Notes: a model not told the origin generated them from the sequence alone. Shown: positions 11,028 to 21,983, counted from the first letter of the stretch. The stretch: 64,000 nucleotides of DNA from Roseisolibacter agri (GCF_030159095.1 NZ_BRXS01000004.1:677673-741672); one strand, 5' to 3'. Translations and numbers: made by a program.

Positions 11028-11074
11028 ACGGAGGCTGTGCCGTGCCGTCGACCGTCCGCCCTCACGTGCCTGCC

Positions 11075-13468
11075 ATGTCCGCGACCCCGATCCCCGAGCG
11101 CGCCCGAGCGCGCGCCATGACCGCACCCGCTCTCGCCGCCGCGGGGTTGCTCGCCGTGCTGGCGGGATACGTGGACCTCTGGCGCGGCGGCGTCTCGCTC
11201 GCGGCGGTGCTGCTGGTCCTGGGCTACTGCGCGCTGCTGCCCGCGGCACTCTGGGCGTCGCGCGCGCGCGGTGAGCCGGTGCCGGGCCGCGAGCGGCCGC
11301 CGTACGGCATCGCGGCGCTGGTGGGCCTCGCCGTGCTGGCGCTCTACGTCGCCACGCTCGCGCCGACGACCGCGATGTGGGACGCGAGCGAGTACATCGC
11401 GGTGGCCAAGGTTCTCGGGCTGCCGCATCCGCCGGGCAACCCGCTCTTCGTGCTGCTGGCGCACGTCGCCGGCCTGGTGCCGATCCCGGTCTCGTACGCG
11501 GCGCGCATCAACCTGCTCGCGGCGGCCGCCAGCGCGGCGAGCGCCGCGCTCTGGTTCCTCTGCACGGAGCGCGCGCTGCGCTCGCCGCTCGCCGCGCGCG
11601 TGCCGCGCCTCGCCGCGGCGGCCGCCGGCTCGTTGCTCGGCGCCACGGCGTTCACGGTCTGGAACCAGAGCGTCGTCAACGAGAAGGTCTACACGGTCTC
11701 GCTGCTCGGCCTCGCGCTGACGTCGTGGCTCGTGCTGCGCTGGCTGGACGCGCAGGACGCGGTGGATGCCGCGACGCCGCAGGCTCGGCCCTCCGCCACG
11801 TCGCGCGGCGACCGGCTGCTCGTCGTGATGGCGTGGGTCGCGGGGCTCGGCTACGCGGTGCACCCGGCCGGCTTCCTCACCGGTCCCGCGGTCGCGGCCG
11901 CGGTGCTGATGCGGCGTCCCTCGGTGCTGCTGCGCTGGCGGCTGCTGCTCGTGCTGGGCGTCGCGGTCGTCGGCGCGCTCACGCTCTTCGCGGTCGAGCC
12001 CATCCGCTCGGCGCACCTGCCGCCGATCAACGAGGGGATGCCGACCGCCTGCGAGCAGGGCCGGCCGCGGGTGGACTGCACGCTGAGCGCGGAGACGGGA
12101 CGTCGCCTCATGGCCAACATCCGCCGCGAGCAGTACGGCGGCCACCCGGTGATGGAGCGCAAGGCGCCGTTCGGCGCACAGCTCGGGATGTGGTGGCTGT
12201 ACTTCGAGTGGCAGTGGCTGCGCGATCCCGACGGCCGCGCGCCGGCCGCCCAGCGCACGCTCGCGATGGCGTTCCTCGTGCTCGCGGTGCTCGGGCTCGT
12301 AGCGCTCCGTCGCCGGGAGCGCGCGGCGTGGTGGTACCTCGCGCCGCTCGCGGGGACGCTGACGCTGGCGCTCGTCTTCTACCTGAACTTCAACTACGGC
12401 TACTCGCAGGCCCCATCGCTCGGCGACACGGTGCCGCGCGAGGTGCGCGACCGCGACTACTTCTTCGTCTGGACCTACTCGGCGTGGGGGATGTTCGCGG
12501 CGCTCGGCCTGGCGGCGCTCTGGCGCGCGCTCGCGGATGGGCTGATGGCGCGCGGCGCACCCGCGCGGCGCGCGTGGGCGATGGCGGCGCCCGTGCTCGC
12601 GCTCGCGCTCGTGCCGGCGTTCGGCAACGCGACCGCCGCGTCGCGCGCCGGGCAGACCTTCACGCGCGAGTGGGCGGTGGATCTGCTGAACTCCGTCGAG
12701 CCGTACGGCGTGCTGGTCACCAACGGCGACAACGACAGCTTCCCGCTCTGGTACGCGCAGCAGGTGGAGGGCGTGCGACGCGACGTGACGGTGGCGCTGG
12801 TGCCGTACCTCGGCCTGCCGTGGTACGCGCGGCAGCTGCTGGTGCAGCCGCCCGCCGCGTACGACCCGGCGCGCGGGCCGGCGCTCTACGCGGCCATGCG
12901 CACGCCGCGGCCCACGCAGCCGCTCTGGGACCTGACGCCGCGCGGGACCGACGCGATCCCCGACTACGTGCAGCTCGCCGAGCCGCAGCGCTTCCAGCAC
13001 GGCGAGATGGACGTCACCGTGCCGGCGGGCGTGCTCACGCGCGACCAGCTCCTGGTGCTGCGCGCCATCAAGGACTCGTTCCCGGAGCGCCCGGTCTACT
13101 TCACGAATCCAGGCTATCCCGCCGCGCTGGGCTTCGGCGCGTACGTGCGGCAGCAGGGCCTCGCGTACCGCCTGGAGCCGCGCCCGCTGGTCGCGAGCGC
13201 GACGCTGGTGCCGGTTAGCGGCGTCCACGTCGACGTCCCGCGCTCCGTGGCGCTCTGGTCGTCGACGTATCGAGGCACGACCGCGCTGCTCCGCGAGGGG
13301 CAGTGGGTCGACCGCGCGTCGGCGAACATCCCGGCGAACTACGCGCTCACCGGCCAGCAGCTCGCGACGGCGCTGGCGGCCAGCGGGGACACCGGCGCGG
13401 CGATGCGCGTGGCGCGCCAGGTCGAGGCGATGGCGCGCTCCGCGCGGCTGCTGCCCGCGGGCGAGTGA
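11075..13468 (+). CDS. DUF2723 (TMEM260-like) integral membrane protein, probable GT-C-type glycosyltransferase
   Basis: 797 aa. About ten hydrophobic segments fill residues ~20-550, followed by a ~250-residue soluble C-terminal part. The diagnostic DUF2723 block TTAMWDASEYIAVAKVLGLP followed by HPPGNPLFVLL sits near residues 100-125; its acidic residues in WDASE fit the first-loop catalytic acid of GT-C enzymes. VTNGDNDSFPLWYAQ near residue 550 is a second family hallmark. Human TMEM260, same family, is a protein O-mannosyltransferase, so transfer of mannose or another sugar to exported proteins is plausible but unproven. Alternative starts are GTG 11042 and ATG 11117. The gene stands alone between the btu operon and a PEP-CTERM gene. 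Confidence 0.85.
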   Translation: MSATPIPERARARAMTAPALAAAGLLAVLAGYVDLWRGGVSLAAVLLVLGYCALLPAALWASRARGEPVPGRERPPYGIAALVGLAVLALYVATLAPTTAMWDASEYIAVAKVLGLPHPPGNPLFVLLAHVAGLVPIPVSYAARINLLAAAASAASAALWFLCTERALRSPLAARVPRLAAAAAGSLLGATAFTVWNQSVVNEKVYTVSLLGLALTSWLVLRWLDAQDAVDAATPQARPSATSRGDRLLVVMAWVAGLGYAVHPAGFLTGPAVAAAVLMRRPSVLLRWRLLLVLGVAVVGALTLFAVEPIRSAHLPPINEGMPTACEQGRPRVDCTLSAETGRRLMANIRREQYGGHPVMERKAPFGAQLGMWWLYFEWQWLRDPDGRAPAAQRTLAMAFLVLAVLGLVALRRRERAAWWYLAPLAGTLTLALVFYLNFNYGYSQAPSLGDTVPREVRDRDYFFVWTYSAWGMFAALGLAALWRALADGLMARGAPARRAWAMAAPVLALALVPAFGNATAASRAGQTFTREWAVDLLNSVEPYGVLVTNGDNDSFPLWYAQQVEGVRRDVTVALVPYLGLPWYARQLLVQPPAAYDPARGPALYAAMRTPRPTQPLWDLTPRGTDAIPDYVQLAEPQRFQHGEMDVTVPAGVLTRDQLLVLRAIKDSFPERPVYFTNPGYPAALGFGAYVRQQGLAYRLEPRPLVASATLVPVSGVHVDVPRSVALWSSTYRGTTALLREGQWVDRASANIPANYALTGQQLATALAASGDTGAAMRVARQVEAMARSARLLPAGE

Positions 13469-13501
13469 GCGTGGCGCGCGCGCCGCGGTGCAGCTGACCC
13501 A

Positions 13502-13530
13502 TTCGGCGAGGTCGGCATCGGACGTACGAT
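13502..13530 (+). promoter_or_regulatory. Possible promoter of PEP-CTERM gene (TTCGGC-N17-TACGAT)
   Basis: TTCGGC at 13502-13507 and TACGAT at 13525-13530 are spaced by 17 nt, like the stronger promoters of the window. The -35 is a poor match, so this is tentative. A start near 13537 gives a ~63-nt leader. Confidence 0.35.
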
Positions 13531-13599
13531 GGGCCCGTCGCGCCGCGCCGTGGGAGTCGCCACGGCGCGCGCGATCCGACCCACACCGCACCTCTCCCG

Positions 13600-14454
13600 A
13601 TGTCCCGACCCTTCAGCTCCGTACTTCGGAGTCGCCTGCTGCTCGCCACGCTCGTCGCGGCGGTCGTTCCGGCCGCCGTGCGCGCGCAGTCCACGCAGCC
13701 CGACTTCCCGCCGCAGCCCACCGAGGCGCGGGTGTACTACGCCGGCAACCAGAGCCGCGGCATGTCGGAGTGGTATCCGACCGAGGCGCACGCCGAGGTG
13801 AACGACCCGGCTGGGATGTACGAGGCGTCGGCGACCGCCGTGCAGTCGCAGGGACGGCTGTCGATCTACGTGGCGACCCAGCCCTCACAGTGGAACAGCC
13901 ACAACACGGAGGCCATCGCCCGCCTCGGCGGCGTCCTCCAAGTGAGCAACTTCGGGCCGGCCGCGCTGATGCAGCCGTTCCAGTTCTACACGCACGGCAC
14001 GTTCGACGCGACCGCCGCGCCCCAGTCCAACTACTCGTTCCAGTACTACTACTCCATCTCGGAGTGGACGGGGACGCAGTGGTCGCTGCTGTGGCGCACG
14101 CCGATCCGCGTGAACTACTCGTCGCAGTACGGCACCACCTATGAGCTGGAGAACGTCACGGGCGCGAGCTTCCTCGTCGCCGCGGGCTCCACGCGCACCT
14201 TCGGCATCAGCGCCTCGCTGTACGCGCAGGCCGCCGCGGGCGCTATCGCCGACATGTCGCACACGGCGCGCATCTACGCGACGCCCACGGCCGGCCTGAC
14301 GGCAGCAGGGGTCAACGGCTTCCTGTCGGAGCAGGCGATTCCCGAGTGGGCGCAGCCGGCCGTCGTGACGACGCCGGAGCCGGCGACGCTGCTGCTGGTC
14401 GCGCCGGCGCTCGCGCTGGTCGCCGTCGTCCGCCGTCGGCGCCGCGAGGGCTGA
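13600..14454 (+). CDS. PEP-CTERM sorting domain protein of unknown function
   Basis: 284 aa. The N-terminal signal peptide is residues 1-~29 (SRLLLATLVAAVVPAAVRAQ). The C-terminal ~27 residues are a textbook PEP-CTERM: TPEP, a hydrophobic helix LLLVAPALALVAVV, then RRRRREG. Between them lies a beta-rich, Tyr/Ser/Thr-rich exported domain with no recognised fold. PEP-CTERM proteins are recognised by an exosortase (EpsH-type) at the inner membrane and often go to the surface or extracellular matrix; no exosortase gene is in this window. It is transcribed alone, in the same direction as its neighbours. Confidence 0.88.
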   Translation: MSRPFSSVLRSRLLLATLVAAVVPAAVRAQSTQPDFPPQPTEARVYYAGNQSRGMSEWYPTEAHAEVNDPAGMYEASATAVQSQGRLSIYVATQPSQWNSHNTEAIARLGGVLQVSNFGPAALMQPFQFYTHGTFDATAAPQSNYSFQYYYSISEWTGTQWSLLWRTPIRVNYSSQYGTTYELENVTGASFLVAAGSTRTFGISASLYAQAAAGAIADMSHTARIYATPTAGLTAAGVNGFLSEQAIPEWAQPAVVTTPEPATLLLVAPALALVAVVRRRRREG

Positions 14455-14522
14455 GCCGGCCGGACGGCGCGCGCCAGGGGAGCGACATGCTCTGCGGCGC
14501 GTCTCGCGGCCGCGACAGGCCA

Positions 14523-14528
14523 TAGATT
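14523..14528 (+). promoter_or_regulatory. -10 hexamer TAGATT directly before recO (leaderless start)
   Basis: TAGATT is separated from the recO ATG by 6 nt, so transcription would begin at or next to the start codon. No Shine-Dalgarno sequence is present and there is no good -35. The same spacing is seen at tadA, mutL and the uvrD-type helicase gene. Confidence 0.5.
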
Positions 14529-14534
14529 CCCGGC

Positions 14535-15320
14535 ATGTCCCTCGTCGTCACCGACGCCGTCGTCCTGCACGCCTTCGACTACCTGGAGAGCTCGCGCGTG
14601 CTGCGCCTGGCGACGCGCGAGCACGGCGTGCAGTCGGTGCTGGCGAAGGGCGCGCGCCGCTCGCAGAAGCGCTTCGGCGGCGCGGTCGACCTGTTCGCCG
14701 AGGGGCAGGCGCAGTACTACGCGAAGGCGGGGCGCGACCTGCACACCCTCGCGTCGATGGACGTGACACGCGCGCGCTTCGGCCTCGCGGCCGATCTGGA
14801 GCGCTTCGCGGCGGGAGCCGCGCTCGCGGAGCTGGTGCTGCGCTTCGCCCGCGACGAGAGCCAGCCCGCGTGGTACGACACGCTGGTGCAGGCGCTCGAC
14901 ACGCTCGCCGCCGCGCCGCCGGCCGGTGCGCGTGGCGCCGGCATCGCCGGCGCGTGGCGGGTGATCGCCGCGCTCGGCTTCTCGCCGGCGGTCGATCACT
15001 GCGCGAGCTGCCACGACCCCATCGCGGAGGACCGGCCGTCGCGCTTCAGCCACCCGGCGGGCGGCGCGCTCTGCGACCGCTGCGCGCGCACGTCGGGAGC
15101 GGGCCGCGTGCTGCCGGCCGAGGCGCGCGCCGCGCTGCGCGCCTGGCTAGGGGATGGTTCCGACGCCGCCGCGCTGCCGCTCGTCGACGCGGCGACTGCG
15201 CGCGCGCACCAGCGGCTGCTGCGCGAGTTCCTGCGCGAGCACCTGGTGGACGAGCGGCCGCTCCGGGCGTTCGAGAGCTGGGAGTCCACGCGCTACGACG
15301 TGCCCGAGCCGGCGTCCTGA
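14535..15320 (+). CDS. recO: DNA repair protein RecO
   Basis: 261 aa. The N-terminal OB-fold spans ~1-80, starting VTDAVVLHAFDYLESSRVLRL, with KGARRSQKRFGGAVDLF as the RecO hallmark. The C-terminal helical domain contains a zinc-finger pair: CASC near residue 156 and CDRC near 180. RecO loads RecA onto SSB-coated DNA together with RecR. The length is normal. The stop at 15318 abuts the decayed selB. Confidence 0.93.
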   Translation: MSLVVTDAVVLHAFDYLESSRVLRLATREHGVQSVLAKGARRSQKRFGGAVDLFAEGQAQYYAKAGRDLHTLASMDVTRARFGLAADLERFAAGAALAELVLRFARDESQPAWYDTLVQALDTLAAAPPAGARGAGIAGAWRVIAALGFSPAVDHCASCHDPIAEDRPSRFSHPAGGALCDRCARTSGAGRVLPAEARAALRAWLGDGSDAAALPLVDAATARAHQRLLREFLREHLVDERPLRAFESWESTRYDVPEPAS

Positions 15321-15986
15321 CCGTCGGGACCGCCGGCCACATCGACCCCCGGAGGACGGCGCTCGCGCGCGCTGGGGGTCATCGACACCGAACCGCGCGC
15401 CGGAGGAGCAGCGCCGCGGCATGCGGGGGCGTGCCGCGATCGGTCCTGCCGATCCGGCCGGCGTGCGCCCGTCCACGGTCGAGGCGTACCGGCGGTAGTG
15501 GCGGACCTCGTGCTCGCGCGTCTACAGGATACCGGTACGGTCCAGCTCGACGGGGCGCGCGTGCGTCGCGCGGGCTGGATGCCGGCGCCGTCGGCCGCGC
15601 ACCGACGCGTGCTCGACGCGCTGCCGGATCGGTTGGCGGCCGCGGGGCTGGCCCGGCCGACGACGGTCGAGCGGACCGCCGAGCTCGGGGTAGAAGTGCC
15701 GGCGCCGCGCGCGCCGGGCCAGCCGGACGCTCGGGTGGTCGCGTTGGACCCGGAACGGACGCGCACGGCGGACGCGTTGCACCGGGGCATCGCGCTGCTG
15801 GCCGGCCGCTGCACCCCTGGCGAGATCTACCTGCCCGGAACGCGCCGTGGGATGCGCGAAAGATCGAGAATGCACTTCATGTCGGTGCTCGAACACCTTG
15901 ACCGGGAGGGACTTACCGCTCTTGTGGCCGATAGTCGCCGGTGGCGCGGCGGGCCTGGCACTTCGTGTGCCACATCACATGCTTGA
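15317..15986 (+). pseudogene. selB: Degraded selB (selenocysteine-specific elongation factor) remnant
   Basis: Three pieces line up in SelB order. First, nt 15323-15355 encode VGTAGHIDPRRTAL, matching the P-loop start of SelB (TAGHxDHGKTxL) with HGK changed to PRR. Second, in another frame, 15400-15423 encode PEEQRRGM, matching the switch I segment LPEEKRRGM/I. Third, 15498-15947 encode ~150 residues resembling the C-terminal winged helices: LVLARLQDTGTVQLDG... near the start, and TRRGMRERSRMHFMSVLEH followed by LDREGLTA near the end. About 400 residues (most of the G domain and all of domains II-III) are missing between pieces two and three, and at least one frameshift is needed. No intact start codon precedes the first piece. 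A 162-codon open frame (15498-15986) remains but is unlikely to make a working factor. Confidence 0.75.
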
Positions 15987-16011
15987 CACCGCCTGCTCGG
16001 TCCGTTAGCGT
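15983..16011 (+). promoter_or_regulatory. Promoter of the NPFNP-tail protein (TTGACA-N17-TAGCGT)
   Basis: A consensus -35 TTGACA at 15983-15988, a 17-nt spacer and TAGCGT at 16006-16011. Predicted start near 16018, leaving a ~70-nt leader before the ATG at 16090. Confidence 0.65.
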
Positions 16012-16089
16012 CTCAGCAGGCGTAGTCTGTTCCGTCCACCACAACAGGAGTCCTGCCAAGGAACCTAGTCCGTCAAATTGGAGAGGCAC

Positions 16090-16554
16090 ATGAAGCTCCG
16101 TTGGGCAGCACTCATCGCAGTGCTCGCTCTCAGCGCGCTCATGCCACGTCCCACGGAAGCGCAGGCCAGCGGGCAACCCCCGCAGTCGGCGCGACGCAAT
16201 GGAAGTCTCGGGCAGAACTATCCGAACCCGTTCAATCCCGAGACGACCATCCCCTTCTCGATCGGCGAGCCTGGCTGCACCGATCAGACCCGGCAGTATC
16301 GGGTGACCATCCGCATCTACAACCTGCTCGCGCAGGTCGTCGCGGTGCCGGTCATCCAGGGTTCCGGTGCAGTGGGTGCCGGTGGCGGTCCTCCCGCCGT
16401 CGAGAACCTCACCCTCGGGTGCGGGTCCTACAGGGCCTACTGGGACGGCAAGTACCTGAACAGCAGCCGAGAGGCCGCCTCGGGCGTGTATCTCTACCGG
16501 CTGGATGTGGATGGCAAGGTCGAAGGCGTCAAGAAGTTCCTCGTCACCAAGTAG
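16090..16554 (+). CDS. Small secreted protein made almost only of a T9SS-type (NPFNP) C-terminal sorting domain
   Basis: 154 aa. Residues 1-~25 are a signal peptide ending in PTEAQA. After a short linker, the rest matches the type A secretion-tail/FlgD-Ig-like fold normally found at the C-terminus of large exported proteins: LGQNYPNPFNPETTIPFSI, then the strand RVTIRIYNLLAQVVAV, YWDGKYLN, and the ending SGVYLYRLDVDG followed by KKFLVTK. Two cysteines (one in EPGC, one in LGCGSY) could form a disulfide. There is no passenger domain. GGAG at 16080-16083 supports ATG 16090. It has its own promoter and a very strong terminator. Function unknown. Confidence 0.82.
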   Translation: MKLRWAALIAVLALSALMPRPTEAQASGQPPQSARRNGSLGQNYPNPFNPETTIPFSIGEPGCTDQTRQYRVTIRIYNLLAQVVAVPVIQGSGAVGAGGGPPAVENLTLGCGSYRAYWDGKYLNSSREAASGVYLYRLDVDGKVEGVKKFLVTK

Positions 16555-16616
16555 CACCGGTGGCGATGACGCCCCGGTCGCCTTCCGAGCGAGCGACAGC
16601 ACAACCCGCATGACTC

Positions 16617-16648
16617 GATGCCCCGTCAGGTCCGCCTGGCGGGGCATC
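16617..16648 (+). terminator. Strong intrinsic terminator after the NPFNP-tail gene
   Basis: A continuous 14-bp stem: GATGCCCCG at 16617-16625 pairs with CGGGGCATC at 16640-16648, continuing through a T-G pair and CAGG/CCTG to a TCCG tetraloop. It is followed by GCCCGTTTC. The remaining ~180 nt before clpB hold no clear promoter or heat-shock operator that I can see. Confidence 0.82.
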
Positions 16649-16827
16649 GCCCGTTTCAGCCGGTTGGTCGGCCTGCCGAAACGACGGACCGCGCGACGCG
16701 TACGGCGGAGCACCTGCGCCTGGCTCCGCCAGTCTGCCCGCTTTCGCGGGCCCCCGGCTTGCGGCCCCGTCGATCGTCGATCGCGCGACGCGCGCGATGA
16801 TCTTCTGTTCCCTGGACTCCCGATCCG

Positions 16828-19443
<2,616 letters not shown>

Positions 19444-19459
19444 TCGCCCGCGCCCGCGC

Positions 19460-20596
19460 ATGTACGCCGCCTGCCTGTTCTGTCACCGTGCGCTCGGCGA
19501 CAACGCGGTGATGGAGTCGTTCCCCGTCGGGCGCCAGCTGGCGTTCGACGGGGCACGCGGCCGGCTGTGGGTCGTGTGCCCGCACTGCGCGCGGTGGAAC
19601 CTCACGCCGCTGGAGCAGCGATGGGAGGCGATGGAGGAGGCGGAGCGGCACTTCCGCGACGCGCGCGTGCGGGCGGCGACCGACGAGATCGCGCTCGCGC
19701 GCGTGGCGGGCGGGCTGACGCTCGTGCGCGTGGGCAGAGCGCGGATGCGCGAGCTGACGGCGTGGCGCTACGGCCGCGAGCTGGCGCGCCGGCTCTGGCG
19801 CACCGCCGGCGTGGTGGCCGGCGGCACCGTCGCCGTGGGGGCGGCGGCCGTGGCGGGCGTCGGCGCCGGCATCGGCGTGCGTCCGGAGCTGGTCATCCCG
19901 TTCCTCCATCCGGCGATCGCGATCCTCGCGCTGCAGGCCGGTGGGCTGGGGCTGAGCCTGCGGCCGGTGCGCATTCCGGGACCGGACGGACGCACGTACG
20001 AGGTGTTCCGCTCCGAGTTCGCGGGGCTGTACCTGGAGCCGGCCGACGTCGCCGACGCGTGGCGCCTGCACGTGAAGCACGGGTACGGCGTGCTGTCGCT
20101 CGAGGGCCATGCCGCGGTGGACGCGCTGCGCCCGCTGCTGGCGCGCATCAACCGGCGCGGCGCCCTGCGCGGACGCGCGGTCGATGCATCGCGATGGATC
20201 GAGGCGCACGGCGGTGCGGCGGCGTCGGTGCTGGCGCTGGCCCGCGCGTCGCGGGAGCGCGGCGGCGACTTCGAGGCGCGGCGCCGGGCGTTCGAGAGCG
20301 GCGAGGCGATCGAGCGGAATCCCTTCGCGAAGAACGAGACCCCGGGCAACCTCGGCGCGCTGCACCGCATGCCCGCGGTCGAGCGGCTGGCCCTCGAGGT
20401 GGCGATGGTCGAGGACGCGGAGCGGCGCGCGATGGAGGAGGAGCTGGCGCCGCTCACGCGCGCGTGGCGGGACGCGGAGGCGATCGCCGCGATCGCCGAC
20501 GGGCTCGCGCTGCCGGCGGCGGTGGAGCGGCGCGCCGCCGCGATGCGCCAAGTCGCGACGCGCGACGCGCTCGCGCCGGAGCGGCCGCGTGATTAG
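19460..20596 (+). CDS. Zinc-ribbon membrane protein of unknown function
   Basis: 378 aa. The N-terminus carries a split zinc ribbon: C5-x2-C8 (CLFC) and C40-x2-C43 (CPHC), the latter within WVVCPHCARWNLTPLEQRW. A charged helical stretch leads to two hydrophobic segments at ~residues 115-135 and 140-165. A soluble, Ala/Arg-rich helical C-terminal half follows (VFRSEFAGLYLEPADVADAW is its most ordered-looking part). I do not recognise a family. It starts 16 nt after clpB and ends 9 nt before tadA, so it is likely co-transcribed with clpB. That position might suggest a role in protein quality control, which is only a guess. Confidence 0.72.
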   Translation: MYAACLFCHRALGDNAVMESFPVGRQLAFDGARGRLWVVCPHCARWNLTPLEQRWEAMEEAERHFRDARVRAATDEIALARVAGGLTLVRVGRARMRELTAWRYGRELARRLWRTAGVVAGGTVAVGAAAVAGVGAGIGVRPELVIPFLHPAIAILALQAGGLGLSLRPVRIPGPDGRTYEVFRSEFAGLYLEPADVADAWRLHVKHGYGVLSLEGHAAVDALRPLLARINRRGALRGRAVDASRWIEAHGGAAASVLALARASRERGGDFEARRRAFESGEAIERNPFAKNETPGNLGALHRMPAVERLALEVAMVEDAERRAMEEELAPLTRAWRDAEAIAAIADGLALPAAVERRAAAMRQVATRDALAPERPRD

Positions 20597-20599
20597 ACC
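20594..20599 (+). promoter_or_regulatory. -10 hexamer TAGACC directly before tadA (possible leaderless start)
   Basis: The hexamer lies 6 nt before the tadA ATG, the same spacing as recO and mutL. It also contains the TAG stop codon of the preceding gene, so its conservation may be coincidental. Confidence 0.35.
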
Positions 20600-20605
20600 T
20601 GCGGC

Positions 20606-21082
20606 ATGAGCGACGCGACCGACGAGGAGATGATGCGCCTCGCGATGGCCGAGGCCCGACTGGCTGCCGCTGGCGGCGACGTGCCCGTCGGCGCGGTCGT
20701 CGCGCGCGACGGCGTCGTGCTCTCGGCCGCCGCGAACCGCACGGTGCGCGACCAGGACGCGACGGCGCACGCGGAGGTGCTGGCGCTGCGCGCGGCGTCC
20801 GCCGCGCTGGGCGCCTGGCGACTGTCGGGCTGCACGCTCTACGTCACGCTGGAGCCGTGCGCGATGTGCGCGGGCGCGCTCGTGCTCGCGCGCGTCGATC
20901 GCGTGGTATTCGGCGCGTGGGACGACAAGGCGGGGATGGCGGGCTCGGTCGGCGACGTGCTGCGGCACCCGCGGCTCAACCACCGCCCGGCGGTGCGCGG
21001 CGGCGTGCTGGAGGAGGAGTGTGGGGACGTGCTGCGCGCGTTCTTCGCGGCGCGGCGTACGGGGCGAACAGGCCGCGCTTAG
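20606..21082 (+). CDS. tadA: tRNA-specific adenosine deaminase
   Basis: 158 aa. CDA-fold zinc deaminase with HAE (H55, E57) and PCxxC (EPCAMC, C85 and C88). The TadA features NRTVRDQDATAHAE and VVFGAWDDKAG are present. It converts A34 to inosine in tRNA-Arg(ACG). The family also contains guanine deaminases, but motif spacing favours TadA. A convergent hairpin terminator follows at 21231. Confidence 0.93.
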   Translation: MSDATDEEMMRLAMAEARLAAAGGDVPVGAVVARDGVVLSAAANRTVRDQDATAHAEVLALRAASAALGAWRLSGCTLYVTLEPCAMCAGALVLARVDRVVFGAWDDKAGMAGSVGDVLRHPRLNHRPAVRGGVLEEECGDVLRAFFAARRTGRTGRA

Positions 21083-21230
21083 CGACGAGCGCGCGCTCCG
21101 GCTGCTCGTCGATCCTCCGGTGGACGGAGACGCGTCCGGGGTCGCGTCTCGGGTGCGGCCCGTCAGCCGGCGCGCCGAACGTGTCGGCGCATGGTCCGGC
21201 GTCCGAACGGCCGCCTATCCCAGCCGCCGA

Positions 21231-21268
21231 CGACGGCGGAGGGCGGTCGCGACCGCCTTCCGCCGTCG
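21231..21268. terminator. Bidirectional hairpin between convergent genes
   Basis: CGACGGCGGAGGGCGGTC at 21231-21248 pairs with GACCGCCTTCCGCCGTCG at 21251-21268 with a single G-T mismatch; the innermost pairs must open to form a loop. It lies between tadA (+) and the lipoprotein gene (-), so it can stop transcription from both sides. The rest of the 254-nt intergenic stretch shows nothing else. Confidence 0.65.
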
Positions 21269-21336
21269 CCAGCACCCGTGCTGACATCACATGGAAACGT
21301 CAGCGAAGTAGGCGGCGGCCGTCCTGTCGTTCGACG

Positions 21337-21867
21337 TCACGGCCAGGAAATGTCCTCGAAGTAGGCGGTCGTCGTCTTGCTGCTCGACGTCACCGTCAGG
21401 ACGACGTTCGTGAACGTGGCGCTGATCACAACCGGGTCCATGGTATCGGGGCAGCTGCGACCGCTCACCGGCTCCGTCTCGACGGTGAAGGTGCCACGGC
21501 CCGAGCGCGTGTTGAACGTCACCTCACCCGCCGTCTGCGAGGTCGACCTGTCCAGACCACTCGGCTCCTGATTCTTGCTGCCCCGGTTGAGGCAGCCGCT
21601 CAGGACCGAAACCTCTGCCGACAACCGTGCAGTCGCCGTCTTACCTGCTCCCGCGACTTCTCCCGTCGACTGCAGGTACACACCGCCGTCGCCCGTCTCG
21701 ACGGTCAGGTCGGGCACACCGACGAAGTGGAGCCCACCGTCTCGCTCGGTCGAGGTGGCCTCGACGAACCGAGGCCCGGAGGTGGGAGTCGGCCCCGTGG
21801 GGGTGCTCTCGTTGCAGGCGGCCAGCGCGAGCGCGAACAGGGGCAGCATAGCGAGTCGCTTGATCAT
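21337..21867 (-). CDS. Small lipoprotein of unknown function
   Basis: 176 aa. The start is set by a perfect AAGGAGG ribosome site 7 nt upstream of the ATG at 21867. Residues 1-18 are a lipoprotein signal (MIKRLAMLPLFALALAAC, lipobox LAAC). The mature part begins with a Ser/Thr/Pro/Gly-rich linker and contains two further cysteines (SGCLN and RSCPD). It is predicted all-beta and ends YFEDISWP. GC content is visibly lower than that of its neighbours. No family recognised. It is transcribed alone, against the genes on both sides. Confidence 0.8.
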   Translation of the reverse strand: MIKRLAMLPLFALALAACNESTPTGPTPTSGPRFVEATSTERDGGLHFVGVPDLTVETGDGGVYLQSTGEVAGAGKTATARLSAEVSVLSGCLNRGSKNQEPSGLDRSTSQTAGEVTFNTRSGRGTFTVETEPVSGRSCPDTMDPVVISATFTNVVLTVTSSSKTTTAYFEDISWP

Positions 21868-21983
21868 GGCGTGCCTCCTTGGGGTGTTCGAGTGTCTCAG
21901 CGAGGAGTGCCGTGCATGAGCAGGGAAGTGCGGTCGCGATCGCGCGGTCGTAGACCCATGTTTATGCGTCCCGGAGAAACGCG

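Noticed and set aside
15498-15986. The 162-codon frame as an independent working gene
   Set aside because: It matches only the C-terminal winged helices of SelB, has no ribosome site at its start, and is preceded by out-of-frame SelB N-terminal pieces, so a pseudogene fits better.
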